The translations under genes were made by a program, and so were the position numbers. 64,000 bases of DNA from the NCBI GenBank assembly GCA_950097015.1, contig CATNEN010000014.1, positions 1,984,001 through 2,048,000 on the forward strand, read 5' to 3'. Of this stretch, positions 45,315 to 57,047 are shown one piece after another. The notes under the pieces are model-generated. The model was not told the DNA's origin. It did no database searches and saw nothing but the letters and a program-made list of their open reading frames with translations. How positions within the stretch are numbered: the stretch's first letter is position 1; every line of letters starts with the position of its first letter. The stretch comes from Macrostomum hystrix (taxonomy: Eukaryota > Platyhelminthes > Macrostomidae).

Positions 45315-45588
45315 TAATATACTTAATAAGTATGTAGACAGGCAATACATACAGCTCAGCAATAAGCTGAGTTGTTCAAAGTTGAATTTTCATTTGCTGG
45401 TATATAGAGCAGTTCCGGAACAATTTATAACAAATACTTTTAGCTCGTATAATTTTTTAAACTGGCTGTATTTGAATCTCAAATATCAACCAGAGCAGTA
45501 AAAAGCTGAATCAAGGTATGAAAACGTAGCCGCAGAACAAACAATTCTAAAGAATGACAGAGTACACGCGTTGAGGAGTAATCGAGTC
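45315..45588. other. 3' flank of the zinc-finger gene
   Basis: AT-rich; nothing recognised. Confidence 0.3.
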
Positions 45589-46227
45589 CTACATCAGGCT
45601 CGCGGCCCTGTGCATCACCTTCTCGTGATTTCTCAGGTGAGTCTGGCGCTTGAAGGCCTTGTCGCACTGACGGCACTGGTAGGGCCGCTCGCCACTGTGA
45701 ATCCTCTCGTGCTCAACGGCATGCGGCTTGTGCGCGAAGGACCGCGGGCAGAAGGAGCACTTGAACGGCTTCTCGCCGGAGTGAATGCGCCGGTGCACCA
45801 GCAGGTGGCCCTTTTCCAGGAAGCCGCGTCCACAGGTCTCGCAGCGGAACGGCCGCTCTCCGCTATGCGTCATCATGTGCCGCTTCAGGCTAAAACGAGT
45901 CCTGAAAGCCTTGCCGCACTGGTCGACAGCGCAGGCGAAGGGCTTGACGCGCAGGCTGTGCACTCGGCTCGCGTGCTGCTTCAACGCCAGGATCGAGTGA
46001 AACGGCCGCCTGCACTGGGCACAGAGCAGCTGGCTTGGCGCTGGCGCATTCAGCGCAATAAAACCGCAGTCTTCTGTCTGCAACTTCTCCTCGACATCCG
46101 AGCGAGTGGCCTCGGAGCTCTCATTTTCTTTGTTGCTGTCGTAGAGTAGATTGAAGTCGGCCACTATGAAGCCATCGTCATCATGGTAATCGTCGTCCGA
46201 GTCGGCAAAATCTGGCTGTTTCATCAC
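45589..46227 (-). CDS. Five-finger C2H2 zinc-finger protein
   Basis: A single open exon of 212 aa. The N terminus (about residues 1-60) is highly acidic (Asp/Glu-rich, with Asn-Lys-Glu-Asn). Five C2H2 fingers follow from about residue 68, the last four joined by canonical HSGE[RK]P[FY] linkers, as in sequence-specific DNA-binding factors; the first finger has a longer linker, and finger 2 has a four-residue spacing between its Cys. The frame ends six residues after the last His. It is probably a nuclear transcription factor; target and orthologue are not identifiable by eye. No introns or stops disturb it. Confidence 0.88.
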   Translation of the reverse strand: MMKQPDFADSDDDYHDDDGFIVADFNLLYDSNKENESSEATRSDVEEKLQTEDCGFIALNAPAPSQLLCAQCRRPFHSILALKQHASRVHSLRVKPFACAVDQCGKAFRTRFSLKRHMMTHSGERPFRCETCGRGFLEKGHLLVHRRIHSGEKPFKCSFCPRSFAHKPHAVEHERIHSGERPYQCRQCDKAFKRQTHLRNHEKVMHRAASLM

Positions 46228-47590
46228 TGTTGACTTGCAAAGCTGCTTTACTTGTTAAGTTCTAGGCTTATCAAATTATAGGGTGCACTAAACTAGGGTC
46301 TTGTGGTAGTCACTTATTTCTTGAATTTGCGAGCCCCGTCTCAGCGCCGCATGCTTGGCCATAGACATTTTATTTTCAAGGCAGCATTCACGATTGAGGC
46401 TCGATCGGATAGTGCCATGGACTATGCTAGAATGCAATGCATAATTTCGCATTTGCATGGAGTGCGAATCTGAAGTGCTTATTTGTTGATTGTACTTTCT
46501 GACGATAATGTTTTTGTTCATCTACCCAAGCCCTGCCTTGTCTCTCTTTCTCGCGCTCTAGTGGTCTCTCTCTTGTTTACACTCGCTGCGTACCCTCTCA
46601 ATTCGATTGGTTGAGCCAGGGTCATTCAAAAAGCCTGACCCTGGAGGGGCAGCTTGCCCCTCTCCCCCTGACCGCCTGCCATTGGCTGAGCCTCTAACCT
46701 CAAGGTTTCGCTACCCCATGTACAGCTGGCGAAAGCCCTGCTTTATTCTAGTGTCATGTCAGCATGCATTCTATCAATTTTGTGCCCTCTTCCATTTCTC
46801 CAGTGCCTTTCTTCCCCTCTGTGTATCTTCTGTGTATTTTTTCTTCCATTCTTTCTGTGCCTTCATTCCGTCTCTTTTGATAGTAATTTCATGGACGTGA
46901 AAAATTCACAATGCCAGATCTCCATTCCGTTAGTTATGAATTTTGACGAAATATATTAACCAGTCACTGATCTTAATTTTAATTTTAATTTTATCTTCAT
47001 TTTACTGTCCAAATGAAAATCTGGGGAGGTTGTGCATGGGAGGGACATCACGATGAGTGACAAAATAAGAAAAGCTATGTTTCATCAGGCGGCAGTCCGC
47101 AGCATGAATTCACAGGACATGTCGGGCCAGTCCATGGCGGGGGTTGCACGTGCTGGAGCGGAAGTACAGTGTGACTGTGAGTACAGCAGATTGATGCCGG
47201 TGCTGTTTTTACCTGCTTATTGATCTAGTTTTCCTAAGAATTTTTACTTTCAGCCTCCGGAGCCAATCACGTCTCAGCAACGCCACCTTGATAGGTAGAA
47301 GTCCACATCAGGTTACCCTGTATCCCAACACAGGTGCGGTGCAGCGGGGCAGCGGGAGAGTTAAGAGGTCAGAGGACCATACCGGTGAAATTGAGGACAC
47401 GTGCAAACTGTCTGCGTGCGAATTTCAGGAGTTCTAGAAGTATGTTGATGATTTATGTGGTCTCGTCACTGGTCCGTTGATTGCAAAACCTATTGCTACC
47501 CACGATTTTAAGCCATACTAAACTATTACTCACTATGGGAAAAGCCACTCGCGGCGTTTATTGACGATGCTCCGCCACACTTCTTGTACC
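46228..47590. other. Intergenic stretch, one CCATAGAC motif
   Basis: Contains CCATAGAC at 46359-46366 and a near copy at 46412. No coding region is supported; the small plus-strand frame at 47032-47223 has no recognised motif. Confidence 0.4.
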
Positions 47591-47662
47591 TCCTCGATAG
47601 TATAGTGGTCAGTATCTCCGCCTGTCACGTGGAAGGCCCGGGTTCGATTCCCGGTCGGGGAG
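47591..47662 (+). tRNA. tRNA-Asp(GTC): tRNA-Asp (anticodon GTC)
   Basis: A 72-nt cloverleaf: acceptor stem TCCTCGA/TCGGGGA with discriminator G, D-arm with the A-box TAGTATAGTGGTCAGTATC, anticodon loop CTGTCAC, and a perfect CCGGG-TTCGATT-CCCGG T-arm (B-box). No intron. T-runs from 47669 and at about 47680 would terminate Pol III. The anticodon stem has one G-T pair. Confidence 0.96.
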
Positions 47663-49199
47663 AATCTATTTTGCCATTTTTTTAGCTCTTTTGTAATAGT
47701 GTTAAGAGTATATTCCAGTAATTTTGATTAAAATGACACGGCTTTACTGCAAACTACTACTAAAAATTTAGAATAATATATAAATTATATGGCTCGGTTA
47801 AACTTAAATATAAGCATTTAACACAAACTTTTTGTTCGCAATGCTTTACGATATGTTGCGAAACTCTTTGAAACCCAATAGCTAAATATCCCGATTTAGT
47901 TTAGACTGCCGCAGTACCTCGTGAACATATAAGTAGCCTTCTAAAATACATTTCAATATTTAATCGATTCGATCGAACCCTTTTGATGAAACTTCTTAAT
48001 CAGTTCAGTCTGTTCAGTTTAATCATAGCAGGTGAGGCCGTTGAGTTGTGTTGAGGTGAGTCAACACAACTCAACGGTCACTATTCCAACAGCAAATATA
48101 TACTGAACACGCGTCATTTTACTTCAAGTAGCATGATTAGCAAGTGTAAGGCATGAAAACATGCTGAGCTTCATTTTATCTCTTCATGGGCGTCGGTGAG
48201 GGTCGTAGCCTCGGAACTGTACATGGGAGACAATGTACATGCGTAACCCGAGTTAGGCCCTTACTCACCCCTCCGCGCCTCTCTCCCGCCGGTCTCTCGG
48301 CCTTAAACAAATCGGAGCGGGAAGGCAGATGGCTCGGCTCTCATTGGCCGAGAGACCTGCGCTTAACGCCTCCTTCCTCGTGCGGCCTGCCTGGTTCTAC
48401 TTTCCGTCTTTCCCTTCACACACACGTCACACAGCACAGCCCGGACCAAGGCCGCCGCAGCCAACACTTGCCTGTGCCACACACGGCGCAAAGCCACATA
48501 ACTGTTCTGAACTGAATGAATGGGACATGTATGGGCATGGGAATTCAAGACCTCCTTTGCCCAATTGCCCTCTATTGCATCCTTTCGACAGTCTGCACTC
48601 TCACCTCAGTTCCGTCACCTCTTGACTGTCTTACAACTCTGTTAACTCAAGCTCCAGCTGAGCCTCCTGACCCGAGGTAGCGAGAGATGTGCTCATTGCT
48701 CAAAGACGGTACCGACCTCATTTACGAATTAGCAAAGTGATTGGCTCCCAGTCATTGTGCGTAAGGGACGCTGGACAGGGCTCCATTGAAAAATAAGGAG
48801 GCTGCTCATATTCTCAGTTAGACATAGCAATTATAATGCATTCTGCATGATGCTCAGCTAGCTTAGCTCTAGTGATAATGCTTGTACTCAAAACGGTTTT
48901 ACTTTTACAGGGAACTCAGCTCTGATAAGAGTTATCTCGAACAGTCATGTCCAATCAAACTGATTCTAAAATGCATCGCTTTTAATTTACTTTCAAACAG
49001 GCGGTTCCCTGTCTAACAGGTGACAGATGATCTAACAGATGCTTTCCTTCCTGTTTTACAAACGCTTAGATTTTTAACCGTAGGATGTTAGTGGTCAAAC
49101 AGGTGGTTCTAGGCCTGATGTGGAACATATTGTCGCAAAGTAATTTCATGTCTAACAAGCAATTTTATGCTGACCGGTGATTCCCTTCCTGAAGGCACT
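47663..49199. other. Intergenic stretch, no gene supported
   Basis: Holds the hairpin at 48038 and a GC-rich part (48186-48600) with overlapping open frames but no domain. Confidence 0.4.
48038..48077. repeat. Perfect 17-bp-arm hairpin
   Basis: CCGTTGAGTTGTGTTGA (48038-48054), loop GGTGAG, then the exact complement (48061-48077). No flanking duplication. Confidence 0.85.
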
Positions 49200-49622
49200 G
49201 ATGGATACTCTGCTTGACAGGTGATACTGAGGTGATACTCTGCTTGACAGGTGATACTCCGTCTAACAGGTGATACTCCGTCTAACAGGTGATACTCCGT
49301 CTAACAGGTGATACTCCGTCTAACAGGTGATACTCTGCTTGACAGGTGATACTGTCCCTAACAGGTGATACTCTGCTTGACAGGTGATACTCTGCTTGAC
49401 AGGTGATACTCTGCCTAACAGGTGATACTCCGTCTAACAGTTGATCCTACGACTAACAGGTGATACTCCGTCTAACAGGTGATACTCCGTCTAACAGGTG
49501 ATACTCCGTCTAACAGTTGATACTCCGTCTAACAGGTGATACTCCGTCTAACAGGTGATACTCCGTCTAACAGTTGATACTCCGTCTAACAGTTGATCCT
49601 ACGACTAACAGGTGATACTCCG
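49200..49622. repeat. 19-bp minisatellite (AACAGGTGATACTCC)
   Basis: About 22 copies of a TAACAGGTGATACTCCGTC-like unit; degenerate units trail upstream to about 48990. Confidence 0.94.
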
Positions 49623-50159
49623 GCAAGGACTAACCTAAAATGACTTTAGGTATCTTTAGTCGTCGTCTGGTTTCCCTGTCTTTGCTAAGCCAAATGAAGT
49701 GAATCACTAAAACAATTTTCAACGCTTTCATCAACAAGTAAAGGAGAATTTATTTGCAGCACTGAAGCTGAGTCTCTGTGCCTTTCACTAATGAGTCAGT
49801 GCCTGTTTCGGCTCGCGTACAAACTGGTGATTCTTGGAATTAGTTGATTGGGACGCGCATTGAGACAAGCGCCAGAAACAAGCAAATCATGGACAGTAAA
49901 CTGTCCAACCGAGCAGCTAGCCGTTAGCTCTGACACTTTTCTGAAAGACCGTTTGAGTTCATTTCAAACTACGCTCGTATTTCCACTTGAAACTTTTCGC
50001 GCGCGCAAAGTGCAAAATCGCAGTCGATGAAACTAATTGCACAGAGGTTATTGAACAGTAAAACAAATGTAAAACAAACTGGATTACCAAAGTTTATTGT
50101 TGACTGATTTAAAGCTCAAATAGAAGAAACTAGGTTCGATGGAATGAAGAGGGGCACTA

Positions 50160-50660
50160 AAAACTGATTAACGTTTGCTGGAAGTGGGGGCATTTCACAA
50201 ATCGATCGATAATGGACGCTGGTGAAGTGGGTGGGGGCATTTCACTAACCGATCAATATTAGACGCTGGTGGAGTGGGTGGGGGGCATTTTGAAAAAACG
50301 ATCGATAGTAGACGCTGGTGGAGTGGGTGGGGGCATTTCACTAACCGATCAATATTAGACGCTGGTGGAGTGGGGTAGGGGGATTTTGAAAAACCGATCG
50401 ATAGTAGACGCTGGTGGAGTGGGTGGGGGGCATTTTGAAAAACCGATCGATAATAGACGCTGGTGGAGTGGGTGGGGGCATTTTGAAAAAACGATCGATA
50501 ATAGACGCTGGTGGAGTGGGTGGGGGGCATTTTGAAAAAAAAACGATCGATAGTAACGCTGGTGGAGTGGGTGGGGGCATTTTGAAAAAACGATCGATAA
50601 TAGACGCTGGTGGAGTGGGTGGGGGCATTTTGAAAAAACTATAATAGATCGATAATATAC
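50160..50660. repeat. ~46-48-bp minisatellite
   Basis: About ten units made of GATCGATA, GACGCTGGTGGAGTGGG and GGGGGCATTTTGAAAAA blocks, with length variation in G- and A-runs. Confidence 0.93.
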
Positions 50661-51016
50661 GCTGGTGGATATGAGTAGACACTCAAGCAACCGATTAGTA
50701 AAGCTCGGAATGGACTCTCTTAACAGGCCGATCAAAAGCGCCCGCTGGCGTAGTGGGGTGGATGGGAGCTCAAGAAACCGATCGATAATGCCCATTCGAG
50801 CATAGTGAGTAAGCAACTAACAGATCGATAACGCAGATAATGTTGAAACAGGTTGTGTTAAGGGGTTCATATTTAATGAGCAAATTAGTGTCAGCAGGTG
50901 ATCACACACAGTGGTAGTTAGAGCAAAAGCTTTTAGAGCAAACACGCCAGCATCGTGCAGACTATTATTCAATTGAATATGAAGAGCAACTAGAAAAACA
51001 TTCGCATGTGCAGCGC

Positions 51017-54000
51017 CTATGGATTGTTCTGACTGTTCTTCCCATGGTTGGCCTTGCTCAGCCTGCTAAGCAGGCTCTCGAGGCGCAAATTCTTCTGAGT
51101 TACAGATCGACGAACACGCTTAAAAGGCAGGAAGCAATCAAACGACTGGTCGGGACTCGGCTTCAGGTTCATGGAGTCGTCGCTGACTGAAGATCGTACA
51201 GATGAATTACCTGTTTAATTACAAATGCGTCGTTGTATTTCTCGCCGGACATACATGTGCGATATAAATAGGACGATCGGAAAGGCAGTAAAAAAGAGGC
51301 CGAAAGACAGATAGTACATGCAAGGCCGATTGACAAAGTATGTAGCATCGGAGTGGGGGGGCTGCCACATGTGTACATGCAAGGCCGATTGACAAAGTAT
51401 GTAGCATCGGAGTGGGGGGGCTGCCACATGTGTACATGCAAGGACGATCGATTAAGTATGTAGCATCGGAGTGGGGGGGGGCTGCCACATGTGTACATGC
51501 AAGGCCGATTGACAAAGTATGTAGCATCGGAGTGGGGGGGCTGCCACATGTGTACATGCAAGGACGATCGATTAAGTATGTAGCATCGGAGTGGGGTGGC
51601 TGCCACATGAGTACATGCAAGGACGATCGATTAAGTATGTAGCATCGGAGGGGGTGGCTGCCACATGCGTACATGCAAGGACGATCGATAAAGCATTTAG
51701 CATCGGAGTGGGGTGGCTGCCACATGCGTACATGCAAGGGCGATCGATAGGGCAGGGAGAGGCAGAGTGGGTGTGGCCAGTCTTTGCACGTTGTGAGTCA
51801 GTAAAACAGATTCGCGGACTAAACAAGCTCTTACGACTGCAGCTGGCAGACGCCGAAGGTGATGCTGGCAGGCCGATGGCGACTTTCACGCCAGCGAGGC
51901 TAGCAGAGACGCACGCCTGGCACCAGCAGTCGCGGGCGGCGGAAATGGCGCTAAATGGACGAGGTCTAGCCGGCATCAGGCGGTGGCATCTGGCACAGCA
52001 GAACTGAGGCTTTCTCTTTTGAAGCTGCTGCTGTTGTTGCTGCTGCTGCTGTTGTGAGTGCTGCACCTGTGGTATATCTTCTGATCGACGAGCTCGGCGA
52101 GAAGATCGAGTAAGGATGCCGACACCACCGTTGGAGACGGTGCTTCCGACCAGACCGAGGCTGAATTGCAGTTGCAGCGGCTGCAGCAGCGGCTTCACTT
52201 CAGCAGCCGCAGGAGCTGCAACTGACGCTGTTGCCGCAGCCGCAGCGGCCGCTGAAGAAGTCGATGACTCAAGCGCGAAATCCGGATTAACGAGCTGCCA
52301 ACGACGACGGGGACTGGACTTTGCATCCGTGACGTCTGAAACAGCATCATAAAACCTGACTGCATTAAAGTCCTGCACTCCTGCTAGCCTGAACTGGGCA
52401 CTCCTGCTAGCCTGAACTGGGCACTCCTGCTACACTGAACTGAGCACTCCTGCTACACTGAACTGAGCACTCCTGCTACACTGAACTGAGCACTCCTGCT
52501 ACCCTGAACTGGGCACTCCTGCTAGCTTGAACTGGGCACTCCTGCTAGCCTGAACTGGGCACTCCTGCTACACTGAACTGAGCACTCCTGCTAGCCTGAA
52601 CTGGGCACTCCTGCTACACTGAACTGAGCACTCCTGCTACACTGAACTGAGCACTCCTGCTACACTGAACTGAGCACTCCTGCTACCCTGAACGGAGCAC
52701 TCCTGATACCCTGAACTGAGCACTCCTGCTAGCCTGAACTGGGCACTCCTGCTACCCTGAACTGGGCACTCCTGCTACCCTGAACTGGACACTCCTGGTA
52801 TTGACTGGGGCACGCTGCGGTCCTGTGACAGTTAACTTTGACTTACCATCTCGCACTTTCGGTGTTACCAGATCAAAGCAGGCCAGAAAGTTGACTTTCT
52901 GCAAAGTTGATAAATTTGAGTGTCAGACAAATATCAGCAGCTGCACATGCAAGCAGAAAACTATTGATCAGACACACAGGTTTCATCGAGCTTAAGAATC
53001 ACGAAGCCAAATGAATTCGAAACGGCTAACCCCGATTCTGCCGGCTGACAAATCCTAATCCCAATGTCGAATCCCGATTCCACATTTCGAATCCCTAATT
53101 CAAATGACGAATCCCAGTTTAAAAAGTTGAATCCATATTTCAAATTGACGAATCCCCATTCCAAATGACGAATCCCCATTCCAAATGACGAATCCCCATT
53201 CCAAATGACGAATCCCCATTCCAAGTGACGAATCCCCATTCCAAATGACGAATCCCCATTTCAAATTCCAAATGATGAATTTACATGCCAAATAACGAGT
53301 CGATATCCCAAGATTCCCAAATGATTGAGTGCAATAATTGAATCCTAATTTCAGAGGTCTTCAAGGCCAAGTAAAAGACTGGGTGGCACAGTATTCGCGA
53401 CCCCACAGCGGCTCACCCGCTTCTTATCCGGACTGAGGCAGGCAACTGAGCTGCCCCACTTCTCCAGGGTGGTCGGGCAGAAGTGGCGCCTCACTCGCTC
53501 TTCCAGAACCTCGTCGACCGTGACGGCCGTCTACAAGCGGAATATCGAAAGAATTTGCACCGTGGGAGCAGACTGGCTAGGTGTGAGAAAGCTTGCGATA
53601 TTGCTGCGTTTGGGATGCCCAGGCAGACCGTGCCAGTGTGATGTGGGGATCGATGGAAAAGGCTATAGCCAGGGGAGAATCGGAGAGAAGTGAGGGGAGA
53701 TTTATCCAATGAGAGTGAGGAGACATTGAAAATGAGAAAATAAGGAGATCAAATAATGAGAAGGAAACGGGAGAATGGGGAGAGGAGAGGGCAGATGGGG
53801 AGGAGAGAGAGGAGAATGGGGAAAGGAGAGGGAAGAAGCTGAGAATCAGGAGACGAGAGGGAGGAATTTGAGAATAGGAGGTGATGAGGAATTTGAGCAC
53901 GGAGAGAATGGGTTGGAAGAATAGGGAAAGTTGAGGGGAGACTGGGGATAGGAGAAGGGCGAGAAGGGAGAATGTGAGATTTGGGAGGCCCGGGGAGAAT

Positions 54001-57000
54001 AGGTGAATGGTTATACAAATGAAATCCGAGAAGGGAGAATTCGATGTGAGGACAGATGTGGGTGGGAATTATTGCCGAGTGCCGAATGTTGAGCCGTGAT
54101 TCAGTTCCCTATCAGATTGCGCTCACCTTGGCCCCAGTTCGGAAGCCGTGGCGACTGGACTCGGCTGATTGCGCAATCAGAGCTCGGCAATCGCGTTTGA
54201 ACCGCTCCAACAGCGGCTTCTGCAATTGAGCAATTAACTGAGCGGCTGAATGCACTGCCAGGACAAAGATATTGTTCTGCTGTTTCTAAAATCCCACTAG
54301 TTCTCAGGAATCCCTAGACTAGAGTCCCATTGGAGAATGAATACAAGAATTGTCAAAAAATAGGGAATGTTTAATTTCGAATCCCGGAATTATGTTTTAT
54401 CGGACAATCCGTAATCCTTTATACAGATAAACATGCTCTAAACTAGAATCATAGAAGCATGAGCACTAATTCCATCTGAAATCCGGGAATCCTCCCTTTT
54501 GAATCCGGGAATCCTCCATTTTGAATCCGGGAATCCTCCATTTTGAATCCGGGAATCCTCCATTTTGAATCCGGGAATCCTCCATTTTGAATCCGGGAAT
54601 CCTCCATTTTGAATCCGGGAATCCTCCATTTTGAATCCGGGAATCCTCCATTTTTAATCCGGGAATCCTCCATTTTGAATCCCGCAATCCTCCATTTTGA
54701 ATCCGGGAATCCTCCATTTTGAATCCCGCAATCCTCCATTTTGAATCCGGGAATCCTCCATTTTGAATCCGGGAATCCTCCATTTTGAATCCGGGAATCC
54801 TCCATTTTGAATCCGGGAATCCTCCATTTTGAATCCGGGAATCCTCCATTTTGAATCCGGGAATCCTCCATTTTGAATCCGGGAATCCTCCATTTTGAAT
54901 CCGGGAATCCTCCATTTTGAATCCGGGAATCCTCCATTTTGAATCCGGGAATCCTACATCTAAATGTGGGAATCCTGCATTTTGAATCTGCAGAGAATCC
55001 TCCCACTATTTTGTATCCGGAAATCCCTCTTTTAAATCCGAGAGTCAAGGCAAGCCTGTCTGTAGTTAAGTAACCTCAAATTAAAATTTGAGCTTACCTG
55101 CTCCCTGTGAATTCTGGCAATCAGGCGCTCGGCCGCCTGGGCCCTAGCAACCAGGCCTTTGTCGTCTGGACACAAATTCACCCGGCCAACCAGGTTCTGT
55201 GGGAGTTGGCGGTTTTGATACATCATTGCTGAGAAAGTTCTCAATGATATTTTCCTGAGTACTGTATGTTGTAAGCCTTCTGTCCAATTAAAACTGCATG
55301 GTTGCAGGGAGGATGAAAGGAGATGGAAGCAGGGAGGATGAAGGGAGCTGGCTGCAGTCAGGATGAAGGGAGCTGCAGTGAGGATGAAAGGAGCCGGCTG
55401 CTGTGAGGTATGAAGGAAGCTACGGTGAGGATGAAGGGAGCTGGATACATACAGTAAGGATGAAGGGAGCTGGCTACAGTACAGTAGGGATGAAGGGAGT
55501 TGGCTACAGTAAGGATGAAGGGGGAGCTGGCTACAGTAGGGATGAAGGGAGCTGGCTACAGTAGGGATGAAGGGAGCTGGCTACAGTAAGGATGAAGGGA
55601 GTTGGCTACAGTAAGGATGAAGGGAGCTGGCTACAGTAGGGATGAAGGGAAGTGGCTACAGTAAGGATGAAGGGAGCTGCAGTGAAGATGAAAGGAGATG
55701 GATGCAGGGAGGATGAAGGGAGCTGCAGTGAGGATGAAGGGAGCTGGCTACAGTGAGGATGAAGGGAGTTGGCTACAGTAAGGATGAAGGGAGCTGGCTA
55801 CAGTAGGGATGAAGGGAGCTGGCTGCAGTAAGGATGAAGGGAGCTGGCTACAGTGAGTATGAAGGGAGCTGGCTACAGTGAGGATGAAGGGAGCTGCAGT
55901 GAAGATGAAAGGAGATGGATGCAGGGAGGATGAAGGGAGCTGGCTACAGTAAGGATGAAGGGAGCTGGCTACAGTGAGGATGAAGGGAGCTGGCTACAGT
56001 GAGGATGAAGGGAGCTGCAGTGAGGATGAAGGGAGGATGAAGGGAGCTGCAGTGAGGATGAAGGGAGGATGAAGGGAGCTGCAGTGAGGATGAAGGGAGC
56101 TGCAGTGAGGATGAAGGGGGCTGCAGTGAGGATGAAGGGAGCTGCAGTGAGGATGAAGGGAGCTGCAGTGAGGATGAAGGGGGCTGCAGTGAGGATGAAG
56201 GGAGCTGCAGTGAGGATGAAGGGAGCTGGCTACAGTGAGGATGAAGGGAGCTGGCTGTAGTGAGGATGAAGGGAGCTGCAGTGAGGATGAAGGGAGGATG
56301 AAGGGAGCTGCAGTGAGGATGAAGGGAGCAAAATAAAATCGATATTGTGAGGCCAGAGCGAAGGTGCCATATCGCTAATCACTGATCTAGCAGAGCATGA
56401 TGAAGTCCGCAACAGGATTAATATGATTGGCGCTGAGCAAATGAGTCTGTTCGAATGGTGCATAATGCATATTAGTGGGACTGTGGGATGGTCTAGACCA
56501 AGGTCCTGGACTCTAGGCCCTGGAATATTTATTAATACACAGATTAAGGAATGCGCACAGGACACATGATTCTTCGCCAATAGACTGCATAGCCCCTGCA
56601 TTCATTTTATTCTGGGCAAATAACTCCAAGCTAAAGAAGCAGGTCCTGTCCGGACGGCTGGGATGCGAGCAGAAGGAGCAAATCAATATTATATCAGTCA
56701 GGCCTGATCAGAGTGTTTCATATATGAGCACCGGCATGATTGACCAGCCTGCCAAACAGCACGCACGGTTCATAATGGCAAATAGCAATTAGCTAGTAAA
56801 ATGTATCAATGGGCAGACAATTAGACAGTTGGGCTGCTTGAAAAGTGCCAACGAAAATCGGAATAATGAAACGTCTGTTCTGCTCCTGAGACATTCGTGT
56901 CAATAAAACGAAAATTCTTGATCTTACTTAAATTTTTACGAATAAGCTTCTTACCCGATGCGCTCTGATGGCAGCATTTAATTGAGCCTGTAATTCGCGC

Positions 57001-57047
57001 AGATTTTGCGGCAGAGACTCTGCGGTGAAAGCTTTATTCGTTAGCAT
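51017..57047 (-). CDS. Seven-exon gene of unknown function with a Cys cluster and poly-Ala/poly-Gln tracts
   Basis: Assembled from splice signals and phase: exons 56955-57047, 55098-55196, 54127-54219, 53417-53530, 52847-52898, 51835-52335 and 51017-51186. Donors are GTAAGA, GTAAGC, GTGAGC, GTGAGC, GTAAGT and GTAAGA, and all six junction phases (0,0,0,0,1,1) agree, giving 373 aa. Residues 1-100 are helical and charged (LPQNLRELQAQLNAAIRAHR), residues 101-150 contain isolated Cys, residues about 170-255 are Ala- and Gln-rich low complexity, and residues about 263-292 hold a CCARC...CWCQAC zinc-binding-like cluster. The C terminus is basic (PFKRVRRSVTQKNLRLESLL). I do not recognise the family; an upstream exon is possible. 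Five introns contain different tandem arrays. Confidence 0.72.
51318..51748. repeat. ~59-60-bp minisatellite in intron 6 of the seven-exon gene
   Basis: About seven units containing GTACATGCAAGG, AGTATGTAGCATCGGAGTGG and CTGCCACATG; G-run length varies. Confidence 0.94.
52376..52800. repeat. 23-bp minisatellite in intron 5
   Basis: About 18 copies of GCACTCCTGCTAGCCTGAAC-type units with TAGCC/TACAC/TACCC variants. Confidence 0.95.
53130..53275. repeat. 20-bp minisatellite in intron 4
   Basis: About seven copies of TGACGAATCCCCATTCCAAA; decayed ATCCCAATT-like units extend on both sides. Confidence 0.9.
53640..54060. repeat. Polypurine tract in intron 3
   Basis: Almost purely A/G on the plus strand (GGGGAGAATGGGGA-type runs) over about 400 bp; long mirror-like purine runs could form triplex DNA. 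Confidence 0.8.
54470..54962. repeat. 22-bp minisatellite in intron 2
   Basis: About 22 copies of AATCCTCCATTTTGAATCCG-type units; nearly homogeneous, with variants ATCCCGCAA and TTTTTAA. Confidence 0.96.
55295..56330. repeat. Compound GATGAAGGGAGCTG minisatellite in intron 1
   Basis: About 40 units of GATGAAGGGAGCTG plus either GCTACAGTAAG or CAGTGAG, so unit lengths alternate at about 20-27 bp. Ends become uniform (short form) near 56050-56200. Confidence 0.94.

Noticed and set aside
48186-48625. Plus-strand ORFs in GC-rich DNA
   Set aside because: Three overlapping frames, no recognisable domain or splice sites.
54438-55048. 199- and 149-codon repeat ORFs
   Set aside because: 22-bp array in intron 2 of the seven-exon gene; multiple frames open at once.
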